Assembly (NCBI RefSeq): GCF_019219075.1
Contig: NZ_JAHUWJ010000014.1
Location: forward strand, 1-64,000
Source of the DNA: Chitinophaga sp. sic0106
GTDB taxonomy: Bacteria > Bacteroidota > Bacteroidia > Chitinophagales > Chitinophagaceae
DNA length: 64,000 nt
Reading direction: 5' to 3'
Below, one piece after another: positions 16,705 to 25,583 of the stretch. Made by a program: the position numbers and the translations under genes. Position 1 is the first letter of the stretch. Every line of letters begins with the position of its first letter. The notes under the pieces were generated by a model, which had not been told where the DNA came from, did not search any database, and was given only the letters and a program-made list of their open reading frames with translations.

Positions 16705-17328
16705 TTACTGATTCTGTGGCACTGGTGCGGAAGGCACGCAGGCGTAAGGATCAGGGGTGCCGGGCGCTACTTTTTTGTTTACGGACCAGCAGAAATTCAT
16801 AGCCTGACTGGTAATACTAAGGAGTTTTACCGAAGCTTTACTTCCTTTTCTGCTGTTGGATGCCTGTAAGGTTTGCTGGCCCTGGGCAGGGATATTTTTG
16901 ATGGCGTATTCTTCTGTTTTAAAGACTTCGTCGTTATTGCGGAGGTATTGCAGGGTGACCACTGCATTTTCCAGTGGGTAATCGGTTTGATTTCGGACGA
17001 TGATACTGAGATCTTTTATTCCACCGAGTAAGCCGGTGCGGTAATCGCTCAGGGATACGGTAATGAACTGTTGCCAGTTTTGCCGGAAATACACCCGTCT
17101 GTCTACAAATTGTGCATTTACCCTTTGCTGTATATCTTTGCGGTCGGAAATCTGTTGCGCTACCCGTCCGGATTGATCAAGGCTCCTTCTAAGATCACGG
17201 TTTTCATTGTGCAGGCGCTCATTTTCAGCCAATACTTTACGTACATCTTTTTGCTGCCGGCAATAGCCCAGCCCTAGGATAAGCAGTAGCAGCACCAGCG
17301 CAGCCGGGATAATATATTGTTGTTTCAT
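16705..17328 (-). CDS. Membrane-anchored coiled-coil protein of unknown function
   Basis: Not recognised as a named family. The start at 17328 (MKQQYIIPAALVLLLLILGL) places a transmembrane helix or uncleaved signal at residues 5-22; upstream in-frame Met codons would add 24 residues with no hydrophobic start. A short coiled coil follows (KVLAENERLHNENRDLRRSLD). The rest is a predicted beta-rich domain (VVTLQYLRNNDEVFKTEEYA) that may resemble a small immunoglobulin-like fold. The C-terminus contains NFCWSVNKKV and ends in a Pro-rich tail. It is cotranscribed with the acetyltransferase. Confidence 0.6.
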   Translation of the reverse strand: MKQQYIIPAALVLLLLILGLGYCRQQKDVRKVLAENERLHNENRDLRRSLDQSGRVAQQISDRKDIQQRVNAQFVDRRVYFRQNWQQFITVSLSDYRTGLLGGIKDLSIIVRNQTDYPLENAVVTLQYLRNNDEVFKTEEYAIKNIPAQGQQTLQASNSRKGSKASVKLLSITSQAMNFCWSVNKKVAPGTPDPYACVPSAPVPQNQ

Positions 17329-17443
17329 ATGGATCGCATATGAAAAAATGATGCCAGTACGGTAGCCGGATATTTTACCTGGCGGCAGCCAATGCATCAA
17401 AAAGGATTTTTATACATTTGCACAAATTGCACAAATAGTCCCT

Positions 17444-18607
17444 ATGGATTTGATAATTGTTGATAACGAAACAAAAGCAAGGCAGTTTCTGGATGTACAT
17501 GTACAGCTGAACAAGGATGTTCCGGGCTGGATACGCCCGCTGGACAAAGACATCAACACCGTTTTTGATCCGAAGCTCAACAAAGCCTTCAGGTTTGGTG
17601 AGTGCATCCGCTGGATTTTGAAAGATAGTAACGGCCGGCTGATTGGCAGGTTAGCCGCGTTTGTAAATAAGAAATACAGGAGCAAAGGAGATACCTGCAA
17701 GGTAGGTGGCGTTGGATTTTTTGACTGTATCAATGACCAGGCAGCAGCAAATCTGTTGTTTGACACTGCCAGGAAATGGCTGGAAGACAGGGGTATGGGC
17801 GCCATGGACGGCCCGATTAATTTCGGGGAACGCAATAATTGGTGGGGCTTACTCACCGAAGGGTTCCACGAGCCTTTGTATGGCATGAGCTTCAATCCGC
17901 CTTACTATCAGCAATTGATGGAAAACTATGGTTTCCAGGTGTTTTTCCACCAGATATGTTATGGCATGAAGGTGCACGACGAGCTGCGGGCCAAATTCTT
18001 TAACCGCCATGCTGCAGTTGAAAAAGATCCGGGGTACCGGTCAGAACATATTAAAAAAGGAGAGCTGGAACGCTATGCAAGGGAGTTTGCCCTGGTTTAC
18101 AATAAAGCCTGGGCAAAGCATGCCGGCGGCAAGGATATGAGCGAACAACAGGCCTATGCCCTGTTTAAGCAGATGAAACCTTTGCTGGACGAGCGCCTTT
18201 GCTGGTTTATCTATTATCATGACGAACCAATTGGCATCTGGCTTAACCTGCCCGACCTGAATCAATACCTGAAAAAGTTTAACGGTAAATTTGGTTTATG
18301 GCAGAAAATACAGTTTCTCTGGATGAAAATCCGGGGTACGAATAAAAAATTCGTGGGTATCATATTCGGGATCGTTCCGGACTTCCAGGCCATGGGGGTA
18401 GACGCCTACCTGATCGTGGAAGGAGCCAAGATTATCCAGCACCATACCCCTTACGTAGATTATGAAATGCAGTGGGTGGGCGACTTCAATCCGAAAATGA
18501 TTAATGTAGCCGAAGGTTTGGGAGCTACGCCTACCCGTACCCTTACTACTTACAGGTACCTGTTCGACCGGAACGCTCCGTTTGAAAGGCACCCTATTCT
18601 TACCTGA
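17444..18607 (+). CDS. Conserved protein with acyltransferase-like (double GNAT) fold
   Basis: 387-residue cytoplasmic protein without signal or membrane segments. The N-terminal half has strand-helix patterns seen in GNAT proteins (CIRWILKDSNGRLIGRLAAFVN, then VGGVGFFDCINDQAAANLLFDTARKWLEDRGMG). The motif MDGPINFGERNNWWGLL is characteristic of a conserved Bacteroidota protein family of unknown substrate. The second half repeats the pattern (FIYYHDEPIGIWLNLPD, FGIVPDFQAMGVDAYLIVEGA). Single-gene unit divergent from the membrane protein gene, with a terminator-like hairpin behind it. Exact reaction unknown. Confidence 0.65.
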   Translation: MDLIIVDNETKARQFLDVHVQLNKDVPGWIRPLDKDINTVFDPKLNKAFRFGECIRWILKDSNGRLIGRLAAFVNKKYRSKGDTCKVGGVGFFDCINDQAAANLLFDTARKWLEDRGMGAMDGPINFGERNNWWGLLTEGFHEPLYGMSFNPPYYQQLMENYGFQVFFHQICYGMKVHDELRAKFFNRHAAVEKDPGYRSEHIKKGELERYAREFALVYNKAWAKHAGGKDMSEQQAYALFKQMKPLLDERLCWFIYYHDEPIGIWLNLPDLNQYLKKFNGKFGLWQKIQFLWMKIRGTNKKFVGIIFGIVPDFQAMGVDAYLIVEGAKIIQHHTPYVDYEMQWVGDFNPKMINVAEGLGATPTRTLTTYRYLFDRNAPFERHPILT

Positions 18608-18628
18608 TTCTTATCTAGTATACATATT

Positions 18629-18676
18629 AAAGCAGCAGATATATGTCCACGCACATGTACCTGCTGCTTTTTCTTT
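18629..18676 (+). terminator. Terminator after the acyltransferase-like gene
   Basis: AAAGCAGCAG (18629-18638) pairs with CTGCTGCTTT (18661-18670) across a long loop that can form a smaller inner hairpin. A T-rich stretch follows. Confidence 0.65.
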
Positions 18677-18873
18677 TACCCCAGATCCCAAAAAATTAAC
18701 ACATGTAATAAAAAAATATTTAAATAGTTTACCACACAACTGGTTAATTATCAACTGGTTTAATCTCACCATATCTTTATCCGACCCATGTTTTTCTCAA
18801 CATTTATACGGGAAAAAGTGTCTATAGTAAATCCCTAAACCAGTAACCATCGTATTTAATCATAGGATATGTT

Positions 18874-21000
18874 ATGACCAACTTAAACCCGGATCTCAGG
18901 GCGGATACTGCCCGTGTGATCTCTGCAGCCACGTTTTCATCAAGGCAACAACTGATAAAGGTGTTTGGCTATATCATTTTGTTTTTTTTGTTGTACGTGG
19001 CATTAGTATTCACCGCGATAGCGCTTGCAGTAGGATGTATTGCAGGCGGCATAGCGCTAATGCGTTATTATGGCTATTTTTTGTCTGTCATTCCAGGTGT
19101 TGCGCTGATTGTACTGGGTTGCAATATTTTGTATTTTCTGGGGAGATTTTTATTTCATCGGAGTCAACCGGTGAATCCTTATCGTTTACCGCTGGACCTG
19201 GCGGCACATCCAAAACTGACGAAATTTTTGCAGCAGCTGGTGGAGGAAACGCAGATCCGGTTCCCCCGGAAGGTATTTCTGGTACCGGATGTCAGCATTT
19301 CACTCTTTTACCATTCCAGTTTTTTCAACTTGTTCTGGCCATTGCGCAAGAATCTGGAAATAGGTTTGGGGCTGGTTAACAGTGTCAACATCAGTGAGTT
19401 CAGGATGTTGCTGGCGCATGAATTCGGGCATTTTTCCGGTGGCAGCATGCGTTTGGGCAGTTATGTATATGGCTTAAATAAGTTGCTGCATAACATGCTG
19501 TATGAAAATGATGGCTGGAATGATATGATCCGGCACAGGCAGAGTGGAAGCATTTCAGGATTTTTTGTGCACATTACCTGCTGGGTGATCAGCTCCATAC
19601 AGGTACTGCTGCGGCGGTCCTATCAGCTCATCAACCGGGAGTACCAGCAGGTAAGCAGGGATCTGGAATTGCAGGCAGATGATATTGCCGTGCATGCAGC
19701 GGGTACTGCGGCAGCACTCAGTGCCATCCGCAGGGCGGATATAGGCAGTTACTGTATGGATCATTGTTTGCATAAGATGCCGGAATTATATGACCATAAA
19801 CAGCGGTTTCAGAATATTTTCAAGGTGCAGCAGCAACTGATCAGGTATTATACTTTGCAAAGCTACGCGACACTTGACACCGAGGGATTGCCTGTAGTGA
19901 CGGGGCCCTATCACAAAGCACTTCTGAAAAGCAGGGTGCAGCTGCGGCACGACTGGGCGTTTCAGCCTAATGCGGAGTCGCGCGAGGACAGGTACCTGGA
20001 GGCCGGTGTGGATAAGGAATTAATTACAGAGAGTGCCTGGCGGCTTTTTTCTAATGCAGAGCAGCTCCAGGAGGAGGTAACCAACCGGGTATACGAAGTA
20101 CTGACGCTGGAAACCGTTGATTTCGATTGGATGTGCCCACAACGGTATGTGACAGAGCTGGAGCAACGGCACCGGATATACGAATTTCCGAAAGCCTTTA
20201 ATGATTATTACGATAACCGGGCATTTACTCATATAGATATCCGGGCGTTGCAGCCGCTTACGACGGAAGAAATGAGCAGGATCAGCTTTATGGGCCTTTA
20301 TCACCCGGAAGTAGTGTTGCGTATGCGGACCTACTACCGTGATTACCAGGATTCGGAGACCTTGCAGGCGATTGCTTTGCAGCAACTGCAAACACCGCAT
20401 TTTGAATTTGACGGCAAACGTTACCGGGCCAATAAGGCGGAGCGTATTGCCAGGAAGCTCACCACACATGTGGAACAGGAGCAGCAGTGGCTGGCCGCCA
20501 ATGACGTGCTGGCTTGTCGCTACCATTATACCCAGGCTTTGCGGCTGGGGGCGGACCGCGCAGGAGAAATGATACTTCAGTACCAGCAGATACTCGATTA
20601 CCAGCGGGATGCCGTACGGCTGAGCGACCTGGTGATTCGTGTGATACATAGCATCAGCCTCATTTTCAGCTCCAACAGTTACACGGTGGATGTGGCCATG
20701 CCCTTTTTTGAGGCACTGACTGCAGATGCCGTTGAATTCAGGAAACTGCTCCTGCACGTAATTACCTGCCCTACGGTAGCTTTGAATCTCCCACAGGATA
20801 TTAAAGCCAGCATAGAACACTTCAGGTTGCATAAGGGAGATTTTTTACAGGACGGCATTCCGGATTATGTGGCGATAAAGGAATTACATGACATCAGCAG
20901 CTCGTTGATGGAGCATTTAAACAACTGTATCATCCTGCTGAAGAAAAACTACCTGGAGTTAATTTTGGAAATTGACGCGAGATACACCGTGAGCGAATAA
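18874..21000 (+). CDS. Large M48-family membrane metalloprotease
   Basis: Integral membrane zinc peptidase of 708 residues, HtpX/Ste24-like in its core. Two or three hydrophobic segments (about 33-63, 68-92) precede the catalytic domain. The zinc site is HEFGH (182-186) in LLAHEFGHFSGG, with a further acidic ligand expected in DLELQADDIAVHAAG. The C-terminal half (about 350-700) has no recognised fold and makes the protein more than twice the length of HtpX. A quality-control role in the membrane is plausible from the family, but the extra domain may mean a different substrate. It stands upstream of dnaX with no shared function evident. Confidence 0.83.
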   Translation: MTNLNPDLRADTARVISAATFSSRQQLIKVFGYIILFFLLYVALVFTAIALAVGCIAGGIALMRYYGYFLSVIPGVALIVLGCNILYFLGRFLFHRSQPVNPYRLPLDLAAHPKLTKFLQQLVEETQIRFPRKVFLVPDVSISLFYHSSFFNLFWPLRKNLEIGLGLVNSVNISEFRMLLAHEFGHFSGGSMRLGSYVYGLNKLLHNMLYENDGWNDMIRHRQSGSISGFFVHITCWVISSIQVLLRRSYQLINREYQQVSRDLELQADDIAVHAAGTAAALSAIRRADIGSYCMDHCLHKMPELYDHKQRFQNIFKVQQQLIRYYTLQSYATLDTEGLPVVTGPYHKALLKSRVQLRHDWAFQPNAESREDRYLEAGVDKELITESAWRLFSNAEQLQEEVTNRVYEVLTLETVDFDWMCPQRYVTELEQRHRIYEFPKAFNDYYDNRAFTHIDIRALQPLTTEEMSRISFMGLYHPEVVLRMRTYYRDYQDSETLQAIALQQLQTPHFEFDGKRYRANKAERIARKLTTHVEQEQQWLAANDVLACRYHYTQALRLGADRAGEMILQYQQILDYQRDAVRLSDLVIRVIHSISLIFSSNSYTVDVAMPFFEALTADAVEFRKLLLHVITCPTVALNLPQDIKASIEHFRLHKGDFLQDGIPDYVAIKELHDISSSLMEHLNNCIILLKKNYLELILEIDARYTVSE

Positions 21001-21118
21001 TTTTATCTCTATATATAATATACTAATTATCAATATTTTTATACAACAAAGCGTGTAGAAAACTAAAACTCGGAATGTTATTCGTATTTTCGGCGCTCGC
21101 CGAAAGCGTAGCAGATAT

Positions 21119-23032
21119 ATGGAGAATTTTATCGTTTCAGCCCGTAAGTACCGTCCGCAAAACTTTTCAACAGTAGTAGGGCAATCGCACATTACCACCA
21201 CGTTAAAGAATGCCATCCGCAATCATCAGCTGGCACACGCGTTTCTTTTCTGTGGGCCAAGGGGGGTTGGTAAAACTACCTGTGCCCGTATCCTGGCAAA
21301 AACGATAAACTGCGAGAACCTGCAGCCAGATGGAGAGGCATGCAATGAGTGCCATTCCTGTAAGTCCTTCAACGAAGGAAGTTCCTTTAACATTCACGAG
21401 CTGGATGCTGCGTCCAACAACTCTGTAGACGATATCCGTACCCTGGTGGAGCAGGTTCGCTTTGCCCCGCAGGCCGGAAAATACAAGATCTATATCATAG
21501 ATGAGGTTCATATGCTGAGTTCTTCTGCATTCAATGCCTTCCTGAAAACGCTGGAAGAGCCGCCCTCCTATGCCATATTTATATTAGCAACAACAGAAAA
21601 GCATAAAATATTACCTACCATTCTGAGTCGATGCCAGATTTTTGATTTCAAGCGCATCACAATTCAGGATACGGTGGATCACCTGCAGGACATTTGTAAC
21701 AAGGAACATATTCAGGCAGAAACCGATGCCTTGCACCTGGTGGCGCAGAAAACGGATGGCTGCATGCGCGATTCACTGAGCACACTGGATAAAATTGTGA
21801 GCTTTACGGCCGGGCATTTGACCTATCAGAATACGTTGGAGCACCTGAACATCCTGGACTACGATTATTACTTCAAAGTTATGGACCAGGTTTTGAACCA
21901 GGATGTGGCCTCATCGCTTTTATTATTTGATGAGATATTACAGAAAGGGTTTGAGGGCGACAACTTCCTTGGCGGCTGGGCGGAGTTTCTTCGCAACCTG
22001 TTGCTGAGTAAGGAAGAGAAAGCAGTACACCTGGTAGAAGTATCTGGTAACCTGAAAGAGCGCTACAGGCAACTGGCCGGCAAGGTGAGTCCCGCTTACC
22101 TGATTACGGCGCTCAGCCTGCTCAATGAAACTGAGATCAACTACCGCATGGCCCGCAATAAGCGCCTGCATGTGGAAATGGCGCTGATAAAGCTCTGCTT
22201 CCTGCAACAGGCGGTCACTTTGGTAAGTGATGACCAAACAGGAGAGGTAGCTAAAAAAAAACTGGTAGCTGATGGCAGTGCCCCGCAGAAATTGCGTGCA
22301 CCGGTAGCCCAGCCCGTAACGGCTAAAAGCATTACCGATAAGCCTGCAACAACAGCCAGTATACAGCCGGAACCATCCGCAGGCCCTAAACTGACGGTAG
22401 AGGAAACACCCGCAGTAAAACCAGCGACAGTGGCACCAGCAATGGCTCCTGTGGCTACCGCACCCGCTCAACCGGCGGTGCAAACAACGGCTCCGGCGCC
22501 TACGCCAGTGGCGGCATCTGTGGCAGCCACTCCTACGGCGGCGCCAGTAGCGCAACAGGCAGCAGCACCGGCAGGTAGCAAGCTGACAGGCCTGGCTGCG
22601 ATGAAGGAAGCCATGGCCGCCCGGCAGCAAACGACAGTGGTACAGGAAGCAAAACCATTGACAGCGGGAGCGCTGGAGGTTTACTGGGAAGAATTTATTG
22701 ACAGGTACCGGCAGGCTAATAAGATGACTGTGGTAAGTAACCTGGCACTGGCCGTGCTGAAGATCCTGAATGCTGATGAGGTTGGTATTGTAAGCCGGAA
22801 CATTGTACAGTTCAGGTTCATGGAGGAGGAGAAGCTGGTGATATCGGAGTTCTTCAAGCAGAAATTTAACAATGCAACCCTGATCCTGACCCTTCAGCTG
22901 GACGAATCCCAGCAGGCCCAGGACATCGGACCCGCTCCGTTGAGCAGCAGGGAGCAGTTCCAGCAGTTGACAGAAAAGTATCCTTTAGTGAAAGAGTTGA
23001 AGGATCGGTTAAACATGGAGCTGGATTTTTAG
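21119..23032 (+). CDS. dnaX: DNA polymerase III subunits gamma/tau
   Basis: Clamp-loader ATPase of the replisome. The 637-residue protein has the Walker A loop GPRGVGKT (46-53), zinc-binding Cys65, Cys75, Cys78 and Cys81, the Walker B/DEAD-like IDEVHML, and the SRC sensor (LSRCQIFDF). Clamp-loader domains end near residue 360. A Pro/Ala/Thr-rich linker (about 380-500) then leads to the tau-specific C-terminal region (TAGALEVYWEEFIDRY onward). No A-rich slippage heptamer comparable with E. coli was recognised, so a separate gamma form is not predicted from sequence alone. Confidence 0.96.
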   Translation: MENFIVSARKYRPQNFSTVVGQSHITTTLKNAIRNHQLAHAFLFCGPRGVGKTTCARILAKTINCENLQPDGEACNECHSCKSFNEGSSFNIHELDAASNNSVDDIRTLVEQVRFAPQAGKYKIYIIDEVHMLSSSAFNAFLKTLEEPPSYAIFILATTEKHKILPTILSRCQIFDFKRITIQDTVDHLQDICNKEHIQAETDALHLVAQKTDGCMRDSLSTLDKIVSFTAGHLTYQNTLEHLNILDYDYYFKVMDQVLNQDVASSLLLFDEILQKGFEGDNFLGGWAEFLRNLLLSKEEKAVHLVEVSGNLKERYRQLAGKVSPAYLITALSLLNETEINYRMARNKRLHVEMALIKLCFLQQAVTLVSDDQTGEVAKKKLVADGSAPQKLRAPVAQPVTAKSITDKPATTASIQPEPSAGPKLTVEETPAVKPATVAPAMAPVATAPAQPAVQTTAPAPTPVAASVAATPTAAPVAQQAAAPAGSKLTGLAAMKEAMAARQQTTVVQEAKPLTAGALEVYWEEFIDRYRQANKMTVVSNLALAVLKILNADEVGIVSRNIVQFRFMEEEKLVISEFFKQKFNNATLILTLQLDESQQAQDIGPAPLSSREQFQQLTEKYPLVKELKDRLNMELDF

Positions 23033-23092
23033 AGTGATTATTATATTATATCCCTTTTCATTAGATATTTTTAAACAGTTTAAAATTCCTTC

Positions 23093-23124
23093 TTTGCGTT
23101 TTTGCGCAAAAACATGTAGGTTTG
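23093..23124 (+). promoter_or_regulatory. Promoter of the pyruvate dehydrogenase E2 gene
   Basis: TTTG (23093-23096), 20 nt, TAGGTTTG (23117-23124). The leader to the ATG at 23147 would be short, about 15 nt. Confidence 0.65.
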
Positions 23125-23146
23125 AACAAAATTTTGAATAAACACT

Positions 23147-24784
23147 ATGGCAGAAGTTATCAGAATGCCCCTTTTGAGTGATACTATGACTGAAGGGGTG
23201 ATTGCGGAATGGCATAAAAAGGTGGGCGATACCGTTAAAGCAGACGATGTTATTGCTGAAGTGGAAACGGACAAAGCAACGATGGAAGTAATGGGTTATG
23301 CAGAAGGAACCATATTATACATCGGTGTAGAGAAAGGCAAAGCAGCTAAGGTAAATGAAATCATTGCCATTGTAGGTAAACCAGGCGAAGATTATAAGAG
23401 CTTACTGGATGGAGGTAATAATGCAACTGCAGCTCCTGCAAAAGAGGCTGCTGCACCCGCTCCTGCTCCAGCTGCCGCACCTGCTGTTTCTGCTGCTGAT
23501 GACGCTGCGGTTAAAGAGGCGCTGAAAAATGCTACTGTTATCCGTATGCCACTGCTGAGCGATACCATGACAGAAGGTAAAATCGTTGCATGGAATAAGA
23601 AGGTTGGCGATACTGTAAAAAGCGATGATGTACTGGCTGAAGTAGAAACCGACAAAGCCACTATGGAGGTGATCGGTTATGCGGATGGTACATTATTATA
23701 TATTGGAACTCCGGAAGGTACTGCTGCCAAAGTAAATGGCATCATTGCCATTGTGGGTAAACCAGGTACAAACGTAGATGCTATCCTGGCTGCTGAAAGC
23801 GGCGCTCCTGCTGCTAGTGCACCTGCTGCCTCAGCTCCTGCCACCGTTGCTGCTCCTGCTGCTGCGCCGGCTGAAGCTCCTGCGGCGGCTGCTACTTCTG
23901 CTGACGGTCGTGTGAAAGCATCTCCGCTGGCTAAGAAAGTGGCTCAGGATAAAGGTATTGATATCAGCAAAGTGGCTGGTTCCGGTGACGGTGGCCGTGT
24001 GATCAAAGCTGACATCGACAATTACAAACCAGCTGCTGCACCTGCTGCTGCCGCTACTACTGCTCCTGCTGCCGGTGCACCTGCATTCGTGCCAGCTGGT
24101 CAGGAAGGTTTCACTGATACTCCGCTGACACAAATGCGTAAAGTAATTGCTAAACGCCTGAGCGAAAGCAAATTCACTGCGCCTCACTTCTACCTGAAGA
24201 TTGATGTGATCATGGATAAAGCGATGGAAGCCCGCAAAGCTATCAACGAAATTTCTCCGGTTAAGATCTCCTTCAATGATATGGTGATCAAAGCATCTGC
24301 CCTGGCGCTGAAACAGCACCCGGATGTGAATGCAAGCTGGATGGGTGATTTCATCCGTCACAATCACCACGTACATATCGGTTCTGCCGTGGCTATCGAA
24401 GATGGCCTGATCGTTCCGGTGGTTCGTTTCGCAGATCAAAAATCACTGAGCCAGATTGCCGGTGAAGCGAAAGGACTGTACGACAAAGCAAAAAACAAAA
24501 AACTGCAACCGCAGGACTTCAGTGGTAATACCTTTACCATCTCCAACCTCGGTATGCTGGGTATAGATGAGTTTACTGCTATTATCAACCCGCCGGATTC
24601 AGCAATCCTGGCTGTAGGTAATATCAAGGAAACAGCTATCGTAGAGAAAGGTCAGATCAAAGTGGCCAACATCATGAAACTGACCCTGAGCTGCGACCAC
24701 AGAAGTGTGGATGGCGCTGTAGGTGCACGTTTCCTCGCTACGCTGAAAGGTTACCTGGAGAATCCGGTAACAATGCTGGTATAG
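23147..24784 (+). CDS. Pyruvate dehydrogenase complex, dihydrolipoamide acetyltransferase (E2)
   Basis: E2 core of a 2-oxoacid dehydrogenase complex, passing acetyl groups from lipoyl arms to CoA. The 545-residue protein has two lipoyl domains (about 1-80 and 129-208) with ETDKATME motifs; Lys43 is the first lipoylated residue. Ala/Pro-rich swinging linkers separate them from a peripheral subunit-binding domain (ASPLAKKVAQDKGIDISKVAGSG, about 260-300). The catalytic domain ends with CDHRSVDGAVGARF, carrying the HxxxDG active site. Pyruvate is the most likely substrate given the two lipoyl domains and MRKVIAKRL. E1 and E3 genes are not adjacent. Confidence 0.93.
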   Translation: MAEVIRMPLLSDTMTEGVIAEWHKKVGDTVKADDVIAEVETDKATMEVMGYAEGTILYIGVEKGKAAKVNEIIAIVGKPGEDYKSLLDGGNNATAAPAKEAAAPAPAPAAAPAVSAADDAAVKEALKNATVIRMPLLSDTMTEGKIVAWNKKVGDTVKSDDVLAEVETDKATMEVIGYADGTLLYIGTPEGTAAKVNGIIAIVGKPGTNVDAILAAESGAPAASAPAASAPATVAAPAAAPAEAPAAAATSADGRVKASPLAKKVAQDKGIDISKVAGSGDGGRVIKADIDNYKPAAAPAAAATTAPAAGAPAFVPAGQEGFTDTPLTQMRKVIAKRLSESKFTAPHFYLKIDVIMDKAMEARKAINEISPVKISFNDMVIKASALALKQHPDVNASWMGDFIRHNHHVHIGSAVAIEDGLIVPVVRFADQKSLSQIAGEAKGLYDKAKNKKLQPQDFSGNTFTISNLGMLGIDEFTAIINPPDSAILAVGNIKETAIVEKGQIKVANIMKLTLSCDHRSVDGAVGARFLATLKGYLENPVTMLV

Positions 24785-24810
24785 TCATCTTTACTTGCTA
24801 TAATATTTTG

Positions 24811-24842
24811 AAGTCCCGGGTTTTCCCCGGGACTTTTTCTTT
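24811..24842 (+). terminator. Terminator of the E2 gene
   Basis: A perfect 10-bp stem (24811-24820 with 24826-24835), 5-nt loop and T-rich tail, 27 nt behind the stop codon. Confidence 0.88.
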
Positions 24843-24946
24843 TTTGATGTTAAGTGGCCTTTCAGCCCTGTTAAAATCAAATTTCCCCTCTGCCTGAGGC
24901 AGAAGAAAAATTGCAGAAGGTTAATCCTTTCTTTATTTCATAAACT

Positions 24947-24977
24947 TTTGAAAGTTCAAAAACTTGGTTTACATTTG
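24947..24977 (+). promoter_or_regulatory. Promoter of the GbsR/MarR regulator gene
   Basis: TTTG (24947-24950), exactly 19 nt, TACATTTG (24970-24977). Leader of about 37 nt to the ATG at 25020. Confidence 0.75.
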
Positions 24978-25019
24978 CCCGTAACGAATCTTAAAACGCT
25001 ATAATAAAAAGGACCTGCA

Positions 25020-25526
25020 ATGAATCTGGAAGAAGCTAAAGCGCAGTTTATACAAACATGGGGATCATTGGGTGCTCAATGGGGTATTAACCGTACCATG
25101 GCACAGATTCACGCGTTACTGCTGGTAATGCCGGATCCGCTGAGCGCCGATGACATCATGCAGGAACTGAACATTTCACGTGGTAATACCAATATGAATG
25201 TCAGGGAGCTCATCAACTGGGGCCTCGTGGAACGTGTATTGATTCCCGGAGAAAGAAAGGAGTTTTTTATAGCCGAAAAAGATATCTGGAAAGTAGCGAC
25301 CTATATCGCACGCGAACGCAAAAAGCGTGAGCTGGATCCCATCATGAAAGTACTGCAACAACTGCAGCAGGCAGAAGGTGACCCTAAGGACAAGGAATTG
25401 AAATCCTTCAAGGAGTCTATTTCCAACATCAACAAGTTTGCCCAACAAACTGACCGTACCATCAGCGCCTTCATTAAATCAGAAGAATCCTGGTTCTACA
25501 GCAGCCTGCTGAAACTCATCAAGTAA
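25020..25526 (+). CDS. GbsR/MarR-family transcriptional regulator
   Basis: Winged-helix DNA-binding protein of 168 residues. The helix-turn-helix lies at about residues 40-65 (LSADDIMQELNISRGNTNMNVRELINWG), and the wing follows in VERVLIPGERKEFFIAE. Residues 80-168 form long helices likely to mediate dimerisation. GbsR-type regulators control osmoprotectant, transport or other genes, but no such target is adjacent; the downstream gene is a nucleotide-sugar-epimerase-like protein. Autoregulation is possible, but no operator palindrome was identified. Confidence 0.85.
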   Translation: MNLEEAKAQFIQTWGSLGAQWGINRTMAQIHALLLVMPDPLSADDIMQELNISRGNTNMNVRELINWGLVERVLIPGERKEFFIAEKDIWKVATYIARERKKRELDPIMKVLQQLQQAEGDPKDKELKSFKESISNINKFAQQTDRTISAFIKSEESWFYSSLLKLIK

Positions 25527-25583
25527 TTTTTTTTGCGCCAACATTTCAATATTTTCTGAAAGTTCTGAAATAAAACACAGGTT

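Noticed and set aside
20020..20832. 270-codon ORF opposite the M48 peptidase gene.
   Set aside because: No start context and no recognisable domain; the plus frame is a clear protein.
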